A stretch of DNA of 64,000 nucleotides from Bradyrhizobium sp. AZCC 2262 (GTDB taxonomy: Bacteria > Pseudomonadota > Alphaproteobacteria > Rhizobiales > Xanthobacteraceae), in NCBI RefSeq assembly GCF_036924535.1, contig NZ_JAZHRT010000001.1:434001-498000 (forward strand). The letters are read 5' to 3'. The position numbers and the translations under genes were made by a program. The notes below the pieces were generated by a model that worked only from the letters and a program-made list of their open reading frames with translations, searched no databases and was not told the origin of the DNA. Below are positions 27,510 through 37,038 of the stretch, in pieces. The first letter of the stretch is position 1; each line of letters starts with the position of its first letter.

Positions 27510-28118
27510 CTATCGCGTCGCGGAACGCCATCGCCTTTGTTTTTCGCGATTTCCGCAGCCTTTCATGCTGCACCATTGCCGGCGCCGGCCCTTGCTGGTG
27601 TCGAGGTAATAGACATCGCAGTCTGTGGCGCTGCATTTACGAATTCTTTTGCGATCCTCGTCCACGAGCAGACATTCGATAGCAAGCGAACAGGCATGCA
27701 GGGGAATTTCGCGCGTCAACGCAGGAGACCAGCGGCGATTGGCCAATCCGGTCGAGGGCGAGGAGACCAGGGTCTGGGCCGCATGTGCCGCCTGGATCGC
27801 GGCGGATAGCGCATCGAGATCGGGCTGCCGCGCGGGCCGCCCTGAATTTGCAGCAGCCAGCACATCATGAAGGTGTTCGCGAAGCTTGCGCGCGCGTTTC
27901 ACGACATGCGAGCCGGAGCGGCTATCGGGCCGTTGCAGACGTGCGGCGGTTCGACGATCGATCAGTCCGGCCAGCGCCGCGAAGCGTGTCAGGTCTTGAT
28001 ACGTTGCCAGGTTCTCGATCGGCGTGGGCGAGGGCCGCTCATCGAGCGTGTTCACGAGGTCCAGAGCCGGGTGCCCGCCGCTCCATTCGAACGGATTGGC
28101 GCGTTCTGCTTGCCTCAC
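27510..28118 (-). CDS. CGNR zinc-finger (ABATE domain) protein, probable regulator
   Basis: 202 residues. The N-terminal ABATE-type domain (GGHPALDLVNTLDERPSPTPIENL) is found in stress-response regulators. The C-terminal CGNR zinc finger has its Cys pairs in CSATDCDVYYLD and WCSMKGCGNREKQRRWR. The family is thought to bind DNA. The start is GTG 28118 with GGGAG 6 bp upstream. It is divergent from an EamA exporter, and the shared 70-bp gap holds an 8-bp inverted repeat, so it probably regulates that exporter. Confidence 0.85.
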   Translation of the reverse strand: MRQAERANPFEWSGGHPALDLVNTLDERPSPTPIENLATYQDLTRFAALAGLIDRRTAARLQRPDSRSGSHVVKRARKLREHLHDVLAAANSGRPARQPDLDALSAAIQAAHAAQTLVSSPSTGLANRRWSPALTREIPLHACSLAIECLLVDEDRKRIRKCSATDCDVYYLDTSKGRRRQWCSMKGCGNREKQRRWRSATR

Positions 28119-28130
28119 GTCATGCTCCCA

Positions 28131-28164
28131 TCATAACCTGTAAAATATATCAAAAGGGTTATGA
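28131..28164. promoter_or_regulatory. Inverted repeat in the CGNR/EamA divergent promoter, candidate operator
   Basis: TCATAACC (28131-28138) and its exact complement GGTTATGA (28157-28164) flank an AT-rich 18-bp core with TAAAATATAT. It lies in the only gap between the two divergent genes. Binding by the CGNR protein is inferred. Confidence 0.45.
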
Positions 28165-28192
28165 GCCGTCCATTCTTTGTCGGGAGTCGATG

Positions 28193-29107
28193 ATGACGGA
28201 TTTTGCCGTCGCTGGACGTACCACTGCAGAATATATCCGCGGCGCACTCTATGGCCTCGCCGCCGTCAGCATCTGGTCCGGATGGATCGTGGTAGCTCGC
28301 CTGGGCCTCAAGACCAGCCTCACGCCATGGGACATCGCTGCGCTTCGTTTCGGCGTGGCCGGTTTGCTCTTGTTGCCGTACGTCGTGAGTAAGGGCCTTG
28401 CTCTCGAACGCCTCGGCTGGCTCGGGCTGGCAGCGATTGTGCTCGGCGGCGGCGCTCCCGTCCTGCTCGCGAATACAGGTCTGCTGTTCGCGCCTGCAGC
28501 GCATGCGGGCGCGCTGTTTCCCGGAGTGATGCCGCTAGCGGTCGCTCTGCTTGCAACGGTCATCCTGCACCAACCGTTCACCGATGCGAAAAAGATCGGC
28601 TTTGTGCTGATCCTGCTCGGCGTCCTGGGGGTCGTTTGGGGTGCCGGCGGCGCGATCGGTTTCGGACAGACCATCGGGCACGCATTGTTCCTGGGCTCCG
28701 CCCTGGCGTGGGCCTGCTACACGATCGCGATGCGCCGCGCAAGGCTGGATGGGTTACATGCCGCGGGTATTGCTGCCGTCGGCGCCTTGTTTCTTTACAT
28801 GCCCGTCTATTTGTTCGTGGAAGGCCTGAGCTTCGCGAAAGCCCCATGGAGCGATCTGGCGCTTCAGGCGTTCGTGCAGGGGCTTCTGACCGCGATTGCG
28901 TCCCTCGTCTTCTACGGGCGCGCAGTCAGCATCCTCGGCGCCTCGAGCGGTGCCGCGTTCGCCGCACTGTCGCCCGCGATGACAGCCGTCATGGCAATCC
29001 CGATTCTGGGTGAGTGGCCCGCGGCGATCGACTGGATGGCGATCGCCAGCATTTCCGCCGGCGTTTACGTCGTGAGCGGAGGTCCGCTGCCGAGACGGCG
29101 AAGCTGA
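28193..29107 (+). CDS. EamA-family (DMT) exporter
   Basis: 304 residues with about ten membrane helices in two EamA repeats (YGLAAVSIWSGWIVVARLGL ... PGVMPLAVALLATVILHQPF; GHALFLGSALAWACYTIAMRR ... LSPAMTAVMAIPILGEWPAAIDWMAI). DMT exporters move metabolites or drugs out of the cell. ATG 28193 is chosen over 28190 because GGGAG then stands 6 bp upstream. Its partner is the divergent CGNR gene. The pair lies inside the glycerol locus, between glpR and glpD. Confidence 0.85.
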   Translation: MTDFAVAGRTTAEYIRGALYGLAAVSIWSGWIVVARLGLKTSLTPWDIAALRFGVAGLLLLPYVVSKGLALERLGWLGLAAIVLGGGAPVLLANTGLLFAPAAHAGALFPGVMPLAVALLATVILHQPFTDAKKIGFVLILLGVLGVVWGAGGAIGFGQTIGHALFLGSALAWACYTIAMRRARLDGLHAAGIAAVGALFLYMPVYLFVEGLSFAKAPWSDLALQAFVQGLLTAIASLVFYGRAVSILGASSGAAFAALSPAMTAVMAIPILGEWPAAIDWMAIASISAGVYVVSGGPLPRRRS

Positions 29108-29156
29108 CCGCGCCGATCAATTTGTAGACTTCTCCCTCAAGTTCCGCGCTTTCATC

Positions 29157-29199
29157 TTGCTTTCGTTTTTCTTTGTGATTAACTCCCATCCGAAAGCAA
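29157..29199. promoter_or_regulatory. 9-bp inverted repeat upstream of glpD, candidate GlpR operator
   Basis: TTGCTTTCG (29157-29165) and its exact complement CGAAAGCAA (29191-29199) flank 25 bp that hold a TTTTTCTTTGTGATTAA stretch. Operators of the DeoR family often contain TTTCG-like half-sites. The repeat ends 41 bp before the glpD start. GlpR binding is inferred. Confidence 0.45.
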
Positions 29200-29240
29200 A
29201 ATCGCCGAAGTGAAGAGGCGATCGCCGGGGAAGCGTTTCG

Positions 29241-30785
29241 TTGGACAGGGTATTCGATCTCGCCATCATCGGAGGCGGCATCAACGGCTGCGGCATTGCG
29301 CGCGATGCGGTGGGCCGGGGTAATTCCGTATTCCTGTGTGAAATGAATGACTTGGCGAGTGGGACGTCGTCCTGGTCGACCAAATTGGTGCACGGCGGGC
29401 TGCGTTATCTTGAATATTATGAGTTCCGCCTGGTCCGCGAAGCGCTGATCGAGCGCGAAATCCTTTGGCAGATCGCGCCCCACATCATCCGGCCGTTGCG
29501 TTTCGTTTTGCCGCACCACGCAGGACTGCGTCCGGCCTGGCTGCTCATGCTCGGATTGTTCCTGTACGACCATATCGGCGGCCGGCATCTGCTGCCGCCG
29601 ACGCGCTCGGTCGATCTCGTCCATGACGAGGTGGGCAAGCCCTTGATCGCCAACCGTTACAAGCGCGGTTTCGAATATTCCGACTGCTTCGTCGATGACG
29701 CGCGCCTTGTCGTGCTGACCGCGCGGGACGCGGCCGATCGCGGCGCCGAAATTCATACCCGCTCGCGCGCGGTCGAGATCAGTCAGGTCGATGGCATCTG
29801 GCACGTCACTGTCGAAAACACGATCACCGGTACGCGCACCACCGTTCAGGCCCGCGCGCTGGTCAATGCCGGCGGCCCGTGGGTCGAGCAAGTGCTTTCG
29901 TCGGGCTCAGGCGTCAACGCGCGTGCAAAGGTGCGGCTGGTGCAGGGCTCGCACATCGTGGTGCGCAAGCTCTATGACCACGATCGCGCCTACATGTTCC
30001 AGAACGCCGACGGCCGCATCATCTTCGTCATTCCCTATCAGGACGATTTTACGCTGATCGGCACCACTGATCGCGACTACGACGGCGACCCGGCCAAGGT
30101 GAAAGCCAGCCCTGAGGAAATTCAATATCTCTGCGCCTCCGCCAGCGAATACCTGAAAAGGCCGGTGCTGCCTGCGGATGTCGTCTGGACCTATTCCGGC
30201 GTGCGGCCGCTCTATGACGACGGCGCCAGCGAAGCAAAAGCCGCGACCCGCGATTACGTGTTCGAACTCGATACGCCCGGTGGCGCGCCATTGCTGTCGA
30301 TCTATGGCGGCAAGATCACGACCTATCGGCGCCTGGCGGAAGAAGCGCTGGAACGGCTCGAACCATACTTGCGTAGCGCCAAAGCGAAGGAAGGTTGGAC
30401 CGGCAAGTCGCCGCTGCCCGGCGGTGACATGGATGTTTCGGCGGTCGCCGCGCTGACGGCGGAACTGACGCGGAAATATCCGTTCCTCACCCCGGCGCAT
30501 GCCAACCGGCTCGCCCATGCCTATGGCACGCGCGCGACAAAATTGCTCGGCAACGCCAAATCATTCGCCGATCTTGGCCAGTCGTTCGGCGCCACCTTGA
30601 CGGAGAGCGAAGTCAGGTACCTGATGTCGAACGAATGGGCCTGCACCGCCGATGATGTGGTGTGGCGAAGATCCAAGCTCGGTTTGCGGCTGTCGCCAGA
30701 TGAAATTGCCGCGCTCGATGAGTGGATCAAAGCCCACCGCGCCCCCGGCGAACGTCCCTTGCGCGAAGCGGGAGGGCGACCGTGA
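29241..30785 (+). CDS. glpD: Aerobic glycerol-3-phosphate dehydrogenase
   Basis: 514 residues. N-terminal FAD-binding motif DLAIIGGGINGCGIARDAVGRG, then the GlpD signature with GTSSWSTKLVHGGLRYLE, the substrate region YSGVRPLYDDGA, and a C-terminal GlpD-specific cap (LTRKYPFLTPAHANRLAHAYG; EWACTADDVVWRRSKLGL). It oxidises glycerol-3-phosphate to dihydroxyacetone phosphate at the inner membrane with electrons to quinone. The start is TTG 29241 with GGGGAAG 7 bp upstream; no better ATG exists. The stop overlaps the glpS GTG start. Confidence 0.93.
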   Translation: MDRVFDLAIIGGGINGCGIARDAVGRGNSVFLCEMNDLASGTSSWSTKLVHGGLRYLEYYEFRLVREALIEREILWQIAPHIIRPLRFVLPHHAGLRPAWLLMLGLFLYDHIGGRHLLPPTRSVDLVHDEVGKPLIANRYKRGFEYSDCFVDDARLVVLTARDAADRGAEIHTRSRAVEISQVDGIWHVTVENTITGTRTTVQARALVNAGGPWVEQVLSSGSGVNARAKVRLVQGSHIVVRKLYDHDRAYMFQNADGRIIFVIPYQDDFTLIGTTDRDYDGDPAKVKASPEEIQYLCASASEYLKRPVLPADVVWTYSGVRPLYDDGASEAKAATRDYVFELDTPGGAPLLSIYGGKITTYRRLAEEALERLEPYLRSAKAKEGWTGKSPLPGGDMDVSAVAALTAELTRKYPFLTPAHANRLAHAYGTRATKLLGNAKSFADLGQSFGATLTESEVRYLMSNEWACTADDVVWRRSKLGLRLSPDEIAALDEWIKAHRAPGERPLREAGGRP

Positions 30786-31861
30786 GCGTCACGCTCGAAC
30801 ACGTCACGCGATCTGTGGACGGCATCCCGACCATTCGCGATGTCTCGCTGACGCTTGAGCGCGGCACGCTGAGCGTGCTGCTTGGACCGACGCTGTCCGG
30901 CAAGACCTCGATCATGCGCCTCCTCGCCGGTCTCGACAAACCTGCGACCGGCCGCGTGCTGGTCGACGGCAAGGACGTCACCGGCGCCGACGTGCGGCAG
31001 CGCTCGGTCGCGATGGTCTATCAGCAATTCATCAATTATCCCTCGCTGACGGTCTATGAGAACATTGCCTCGCCGTTGCGGGTGCAGGGCAGGCCGCGCG
31101 AGGAGATCGATCGGCGCGTTCAGGAAGCCGCAAGGCTGCTGCGGCTCGAGCCCTATCTGAAGCGCACCCCCCTGCAGCTTTCCGGCGGCCAGCAGCAGCG
31201 CACCGCGATCGCGCGGGCGCTGGTCAAGGGCGCCGACCTCGTGCTCCTGGACGAACCGCTCGCCAACCTCGATTACAAGCTGCGTGAGGAGTTGCGCACC
31301 GAACTGCCGCGCATTTTCGAAGCGTCGGGCGCGATCTTCGTCTATGCGACGACCGAGCCTTCGGAAGCGCTCCTGCTCGGCGGCAACACCGTCTGCATGT
31401 GGGAAGGCCAGGTCCTGCAGGCCGGCGACACCTCAAAAGTCTATCGCCAGCCCGATACGCTGCGGGTGGCGCAGGTGTTCTCCGATCCGCCGCTCAACAT
31501 CGTCGGTATCGAAAAGAAGAACGGTTCGGTGCAATATGCCGGTGGCATCCAGGCGCCGGCCTCCGGCCTCTATGCGCAGCTTTCCGACGGACCCTATCGC
31601 GTCGGCTTCCGCGCCCATCAGCTCGAGGTGGCGAACGGCGTCGCTGGCCGCCACGCGTTCCACGCCACCGTCACCGTGACCGAGATCACCGGTTCGGAAA
31701 GTTTCGTGCATCTCAACCGTGGTGCGTCCAACTGGGTTGCGGTGCTGCCGGGCGTACATGAATACGAGCCCGGCCATGTGCTCGATGCCGTGCTCGATCC
31801 CGACAATGTCTTCGTGTTCGACGGCGCCGACCGCCTGGTCGCGGCACCGGGCAAAGCATGA
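30782..31861 (+). CDS. glpS: Glycerol ABC importer ATPase GlpS
   Basis: 359 residues, MalK/UgpC-type: ATPase domain 1-235 and C-terminal TOBE-like domain. The Walker A motif is GPTLSGKTS (K41), the signature LSGGQ is at 133-137, and Walker B/glutamate are D157/E158. The switch (H-loop) His is replaced by Thr191, in YATTEPSEA where relatives have THDQ. GTG 30782 overlaps the glpD stop (GTGA). Together with GlpT it powers glycerol uptake. The unusual H-loop matters because GlpT has the reverse defect, so only one of two ATP sites appears complete. Confidence 0.93.
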   Translation: MSVTLEHVTRSVDGIPTIRDVSLTLERGTLSVLLGPTLSGKTSIMRLLAGLDKPATGRVLVDGKDVTGADVRQRSVAMVYQQFINYPSLTVYENIASPLRVQGRPREEIDRRVQEAARLLRLEPYLKRTPLQLSGGQQQRTAIARALVKGADLVLLDEPLANLDYKLREELRTELPRIFEASGAIFVYATTEPSEALLLGGNTVCMWEGQVLQAGDTSKVYRQPDTLRVAQVFSDPPLNIVGIEKKNGSVQYAGGIQAPASGLYAQLSDGPYRVGFRAHQLEVANGVAGRHAFHATVTVTEITGSESFVHLNRGASNWVAVLPGVHEYEPGHVLDAVLDPDNVFVFDGADRLVAAPGKA

Positions 31862-31873
31862 GGAAGATGCAGC

Positions 31874-32958
<1,085 letters not shown>

Positions 32959-32959
<1 letters not shown>

Positions 32960-33861
32960 TGGACAAGACCATCAACCAGAAAGCCTGGTTCCTGGTGCTG
33001 CCGGTATTCCTGGTGGTCGCGTTCTCCGCGGTGCTGCCGCTGATGACGGTCGTGAACTATTCGATGCAGGACACGTTCGGCAACAACCAGTTCTTCTGGA
33101 ACGGCGTCGGCTGGTTCAAGGAACTGCTCGATCCCTCGACCGATCTCGGCGGGCGTTTCCTGGCCTCGCTCGGCCGCAACCTGCTGTTCTCCGCCATCAT
33201 CCTTGCGATCGAGGTGCCGCTCGGCATCGTGGTGGCGCTGTCGATGCCGCGCGAGGGCTGGACCGTTGCCGTATGCCTCGTGATCCTGGCGCTGCCGCTG
33301 CTGATTCCTTGGAACGTGGTCGGAACGATCTGGCAGATTTTCGGTCGACCCGACATCGGCCTGCTTGGCTATACGCTCAACAGCCTCGGCATCGACTACA
33401 ATTACGTCTCCAACGAGTTCGATGCATGGGCCACCGTCATCGTGATGGACGTCTGGCACTGGACCAGCCTCGTCGCGCTGTTGTGCTACGCCGGCCTGAA
33501 GTCGATCCCCGACGCCTATTACCAGGCGGCGCAGATCGACGGCGCCTCGCGCTGGGCGGTGTTCAAGGCGATCCAATTGCCGAAGATGAATCGCGTGCTC
33601 CTGATCGCGGTGCTGCTGCGCTTCATGGACAGTTTCATGATCTACACCGAGCCGTTCGTGGTGACCGGCGGCGGGCCGGGCAACTCGACCACCTTCGTTT
33701 CGATCGAACTGGTCAAGATCGCGCTCGGGCAGTTCGACCTCGGCAAGGCCGCGGCACTTTCGCTGGTCTATAATCTGATCATCCTGATCGTGTGCTGGAT
33801 CTTCTACACCGTGATGACCAACGCCGGGGCCGAGCGCCCCGAAAAGCAGGGAGTCGCGTGA
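32959..33861 (+). CDS. glpP: Glycerol ABC importer permease GlpP
   Basis: 300 residues with six membrane helices and the inner-membrane EAA loop YYQAAQIDGASRWAVFKAIQLPKM, which docks on the ATPase. It belongs to the MalF/UgpA-type binding-protein-dependent permeases. It begins at the last base of the glpT stop codon and ends in overlap with glpQ, as expected of one coupled operon. The conserved FMIYTEPFVVTGGGPGNST near the C-terminus is typical. Confidence 0.92.
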
Positions 33862-34667
33862 TGAACACGATTCCCGGCCGCCGCATCATCATGGTGGTGT
33901 TCCTGATCTTCCTGTTGTTGCCGATCTACTGGCTCGTCAACATGAGCTTCAAGAACAATACCGAGATCGTCACCACCATGACGCTGTGGCCGCACCAGCC
34001 CACGCTGGAAAACTACAAGCGCATCTTCACCGACGAGAGCTGGTATTCCGGCTACATCAACTCGCTGACCTATGTGCTGATCAATACCGTGATATCGATT
34101 GCGGTGGCGCTGCCGGCGGCTTACGGCTTCTCGCGCTACCGCTTCCTCGGCGACAAGCATTTGTTCTTCTGGCTGCTGTCGAACCGGATGGCGCCGGCGG
34201 CGGTCTATGCGCTGCCGTTCTTCAATCTCTATTCGGCGATCAATCTGTTCGATACGCCATGGGCGGTCGCGCTCGCGCATTGCATCTTCAATGTGCCGCT
34301 GGCGGTCTGGATTCTCGAAGGTTTCGTCTCCGGCGTGCCGCGCGAGATCGACGAGACCGCGTTCCTCGACGGCTATTCGTTCCCGCGCTTCTTCATCAAG
34401 ATCCTGGTGCCGCTGATCGCGAGCGGCATCGGCGTCGCCGCGTTCTTCTGCTTCATGTTCTCCTGGGTCGAGTTGCTGCTGGCGCGCACGCTGACGTCGG
34501 TCAACGCCAAGCCAATCTCGGCGATCATGACCCGCACGGTGTCCGCCTCCGGCATGGATTGGGGGCTGCTGGCTGCGGCCGGCGTGCTCACCATCATTCC
34601 CGGTGCCTTAGTGATCTGGTTCGTCCGCAACTACATCGCGCGCGGCTTCGCGCTCGGTCGGGTGTAG
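33861..34667 (+). CDS. glpQ: Glycerol ABC importer permease GlpQ
   Basis: 268 residues, MalG/UgpE-type second permease with six membrane helices. Its EAA loop reads VPREIDETAFLDGYSFPRFFIKILVPL. ATG 33861 uses the last base of the glpP stop (TGATG). It pairs with GlpP to form the channel. The symbol should not be confused with glycerophosphodiester phosphodiesterase GlpQ of enterobacteria. Confidence 0.92.
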   Translation: MNTIPGRRIIMVVFLIFLLLPIYWLVNMSFKNNTEIVTTMTLWPHQPTLENYKRIFTDESWYSGYINSLTYVLINTVISIAVALPAAYGFSRYRFLGDKHLFFWLLSNRMAPAAVYALPFFNLYSAINLFDTPWAVALAHCIFNVPLAVWILEGFVSGVPREIDETAFLDGYSFPRFFIKILVPLIASGIGVAAFFCFMFSWVELLLARTLTSVNAKPISAIMTRTVSASGMDWGLLAAAGVLTIIPGALVIWFVRNYIARGFALGRV

Positions 34668-34676
34668 GAGGCGCAT

Positions 34677-35003
34677 ATGGAACACATCGCATGGATGGCC
34701 TGGACGCTCCCGACCGCGATTTTCTTCGTGATGCTGGCGCTGACATTGGGGGCGATGACCTGGCTTGCGGTCGCTTATCCCGAAGCCGAGCGGGTCGGCG
34801 TGCTGCGCATTCCGACCACGCGCGGCGACCGGCTGTTCATTTCGCTGGTGCTCGCCGCCGTCATCCATCTGCTGTGGATCGCCTTTTTCGGCACCGATCC
34901 GATCGCCACTCTGCCGATCGGGGAGGGCGTTGAGATTTCGAGCCTGTGGCTCGCAACCGTGATTTCGCTTCTATCGGCCGTTGCGATTTTCCGCACCGTC
35001 TAG
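34677..35003 (+). CDS. glpU: Small membrane protein GlpU (DUF2160)
   Basis: 108 residues with about three membrane helices (LPTAIFFVMLALTLGAMTWLAVAYP; DRLFISLVLAAVIHLLWIAFF; LWLATVISLLSAVAIF). The EAERVGVLRIPTTRGDRLF linker is typical of DUF2160 proteins, which sit in rhizobial glycerol operons between the permease and binding-protein genes. The exact role is not established. It starts 9 bp after glpQ. Confidence 0.88.
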   Translation: MEHIAWMAWTLPTAIFFVMLALTLGAMTWLAVAYPEAERVGVLRIPTTRGDRLFISLVLAAVIHLLWIAFFGTDPIATLPIGEGVEISSLWLATVISLLSAVAIFRTV

Positions 35004-35076
35004 GAAGCGAAAAAGAGCAGATCCGGGATCAACCCGGGCCTGAGTTTATTTTGTCGCTGCAACCGGAGGATCCAAC

Positions 35077-36873
35077 ATGCGACGCTTGAGAGGAAGAAAC
35101 GGTCCCTTGACCAAGGAGAACTTTCTGACGATGACCAGCGCGGCTGCGCTGATCGCAGCTTCCGTTACGATTGCCGCACCCGCTCGTGCGGACGACGCGG
35201 TCAATCAACGATGGATTGACAGCGAATTCCAGCCCTCGACGCTGTCGAAGGCCGATCAGTTGAAGGAGCTGCAGTGGTTCGAAAAGGCCGCCCAGCCGTT
35301 CAAGGGCATGGAAATCAGCGTCGTCTCGGAAACCATCCCGACGCATGAGTATGAATCGCGGACGCTGGCGAAAGCCTTCACCGAGATCACTGGCATCAAG
35401 GTCAAGCACGACATCATCCAGGAAGGTGACGTGGTTGAGAAGCTGCAGACCCAGATGCAGTCCGGCAAGAACGTCTATGACGGCTGGATCAACGATAGCG
35501 ATCTGATCGGCACGCACTTCCGCTACAATCAGACCGTGATCCTGTCGGATTACATGACCGGCGAAGGCAAGGACGTCACCAATCCGCAGCTCGACGTCAA
35601 CGACTTCATCGGCAAGTCCTTCACCACGGGTCCGGACAAGAAGCTTTATCAGCTTCCCGATCAGCAGTTCGCGAACCTCTATTGGTTCCGCTACGACTGG
35701 TTCTCCAATCCGGAGTACAAAGCCAAGTTCAAGGCCAAGTACGGCTACGATCTCGGCGTTCCCGTGAACTGGTCGGCCTATGAAGACATCGCCGAGTTCT
35801 TCACCAACGACATCAAGGAGATCAACGGCGTCCGAGTCTATGGCCACATGGACTACGGCAAGAAGGATCCCTCGCTCGGCTGGCGGTTCACCGACGCCTG
35901 GCTGTCGATGGCCGGCAACGGCGACAAGGGCATCCCGAACGGCCTGCCGGTCGACGAATGGGGCATCCGCATGGAAGGCTGCCGTCCGGTGGGCTCAAGC
36001 GTCGAGCGCGGCGGCGACACCAACGGTCCGGCGGCGGTCTATTCGATCGTCAAATACCTCGACTGGATGAAGAAGTATGCTCCGCCGCAGGCGCAGGGCA
36101 TGACCTTCTCCGAATCGGGGCCGGTGCCGGCACAAGGTGCGATCGCGCAGCAGATCTTCTGGTACACGGCCTTCACCGCCGACATGGTGAAACCGGGCAT
36201 CCCGGTGATGAATGCCGATGGCACACCGAAATGGCGCATGGCCCCGTCGCCGCACGGCTCGTACTGGAAGGAAGGCATGAAGCTCGGCTACCAGGACGCC
36301 GGTTCCGCGACGCTCCTGAAGTCGACTCCGCCGGATCGCCGCAAGGCGGCCTGGCTCTATCTGCAGTTCATCGTCTCCAAGTCGGTGAGCCTGAAGAAGA
36401 GCCATGTCGGTCTCACCTTCATTCGTGAATCCGACATCTGGGACAAGTCCTTTACTGAACGTGCGCCGAAACTCGGCGGCCTGATCGAGTTCTACCGCTC
36501 GCCCGCACGCGTGCAGTGGACCCCGACCGGTAACAACGTGCCTGACTATCCGAAGCTTGCTCAATTGTGGTGGCAGAACATCGGCGATGCGTCGTCCGGT
36601 GCGAAGACCCCGCAGGCGGCGATGGATTCGCTGGCAGCAGCCCAGGACTCGGTGCTCGAACGCCTCGAGAAGTCCGGCGTGCAGGGCGCCTGCGGGCCGA
36701 AGCTGAACAAGAAGGAGACGGCCGAGTTCTGGTTCGCCAAGTCGGCGAAGGACGGCAACATCGCTCCGCAGCGCAAGCTGGCGAACGAAAAGCCGAAAGG
36801 TGAAACCGTCGACTACGACACTTTGGTGAAGTCGTGGCCGGCCACCCCGCCCAAGCGCGCCGAGGCGAAGTGA
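35077..36873 (+). CDS. glpV: Glycerol ABC importer substrate-binding protein GlpV
   Basis: 598 residues, longer than most sugar-binding proteins but usual for GlpV. The signal peptide region ends at APARADD. The mature protein is an extracellular solute-binding fold (GMEISVVSETIPTHEYESRTLAKAF, GKNVYDGWINDSDLIG, GRPVGSSVERGGDTNGPAAVY-like region). It delivers glycerol to GlpPQ in the periplasm. The gene closes the operon, with a strong terminator 110 bp downstream. Confidence 0.92.
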   Translation: MRRLRGRNGPLTKENFLTMTSAAALIAASVTIAAPARADDAVNQRWIDSEFQPSTLSKADQLKELQWFEKAAQPFKGMEISVVSETIPTHEYESRTLAKAFTEITGIKVKHDIIQEGDVVEKLQTQMQSGKNVYDGWINDSDLIGTHFRYNQTVILSDYMTGEGKDVTNPQLDVNDFIGKSFTTGPDKKLYQLPDQQFANLYWFRYDWFSNPEYKAKFKAKYGYDLGVPVNWSAYEDIAEFFTNDIKEINGVRVYGHMDYGKKDPSLGWRFTDAWLSMAGNGDKGIPNGLPVDEWGIRMEGCRPVGSSVERGGDTNGPAAVYSIVKYLDWMKKYAPPQAQGMTFSESGPVPAQGAIAQQIFWYTAFTADMVKPGIPVMNADGTPKWRMAPSPHGSYWKEGMKLGYQDAGSATLLKSTPPDRRKAAWLYLQFIVSKSVSLKKSHVGLTFIRESDIWDKSFTERAPKLGGLIEFYRSPARVQWTPTGNNVPDYPKLAQLWWQNIGDASSGAKTPQAAMDSLAAAQDSVLERLEKSGVQGACGPKLNKKETAEFWFAKSAKDGNIAPQRKLANEKPKGETVDYDTLVKSWPATPPKRAEAK

Positions 36874-36984
36874 TCCCCCGGCGTCATCGTCCGGCTTGAT
36901 CCGGACGGTCCGGTCTTTCGCTTCTGACGGCCGCAGTTACCGGATGCCTCGCTTCTTCGCGGGGCGTGACGAGCGGAGAAAACC

Positions 36985-37016
36985 AAAGGCCGAGAGCAAT
37001 CCCGGCCTTTTTTCTT
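36985..37016 (+). terminator. Rho-independent terminator of the glpDSTPQUV operon
   Basis: Stem AAAGGCCG (36985-36992) / CGGCCTTT (37003-37010), followed by a T-rich run TTTTTTC. It stands between the convergent glpV and alkene reductase genes. Confidence 0.8.
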
Positions 37017-37038
37017 CCCGGAAATGACGCGAGGGCCC

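Noticed and set aside
27785..28189. Long N-terminal extension of the EamA exporter
   Set aside because: The extra residues are antisense to the CGNR gene and Arg/Ala-rich; the real start with GGGAG is at 28193.
29117..29383. 88-codon minus-strand frame before glpD
   Set aside because: It covers the glpD promoter and the start of glpD, and has no family resemblance.
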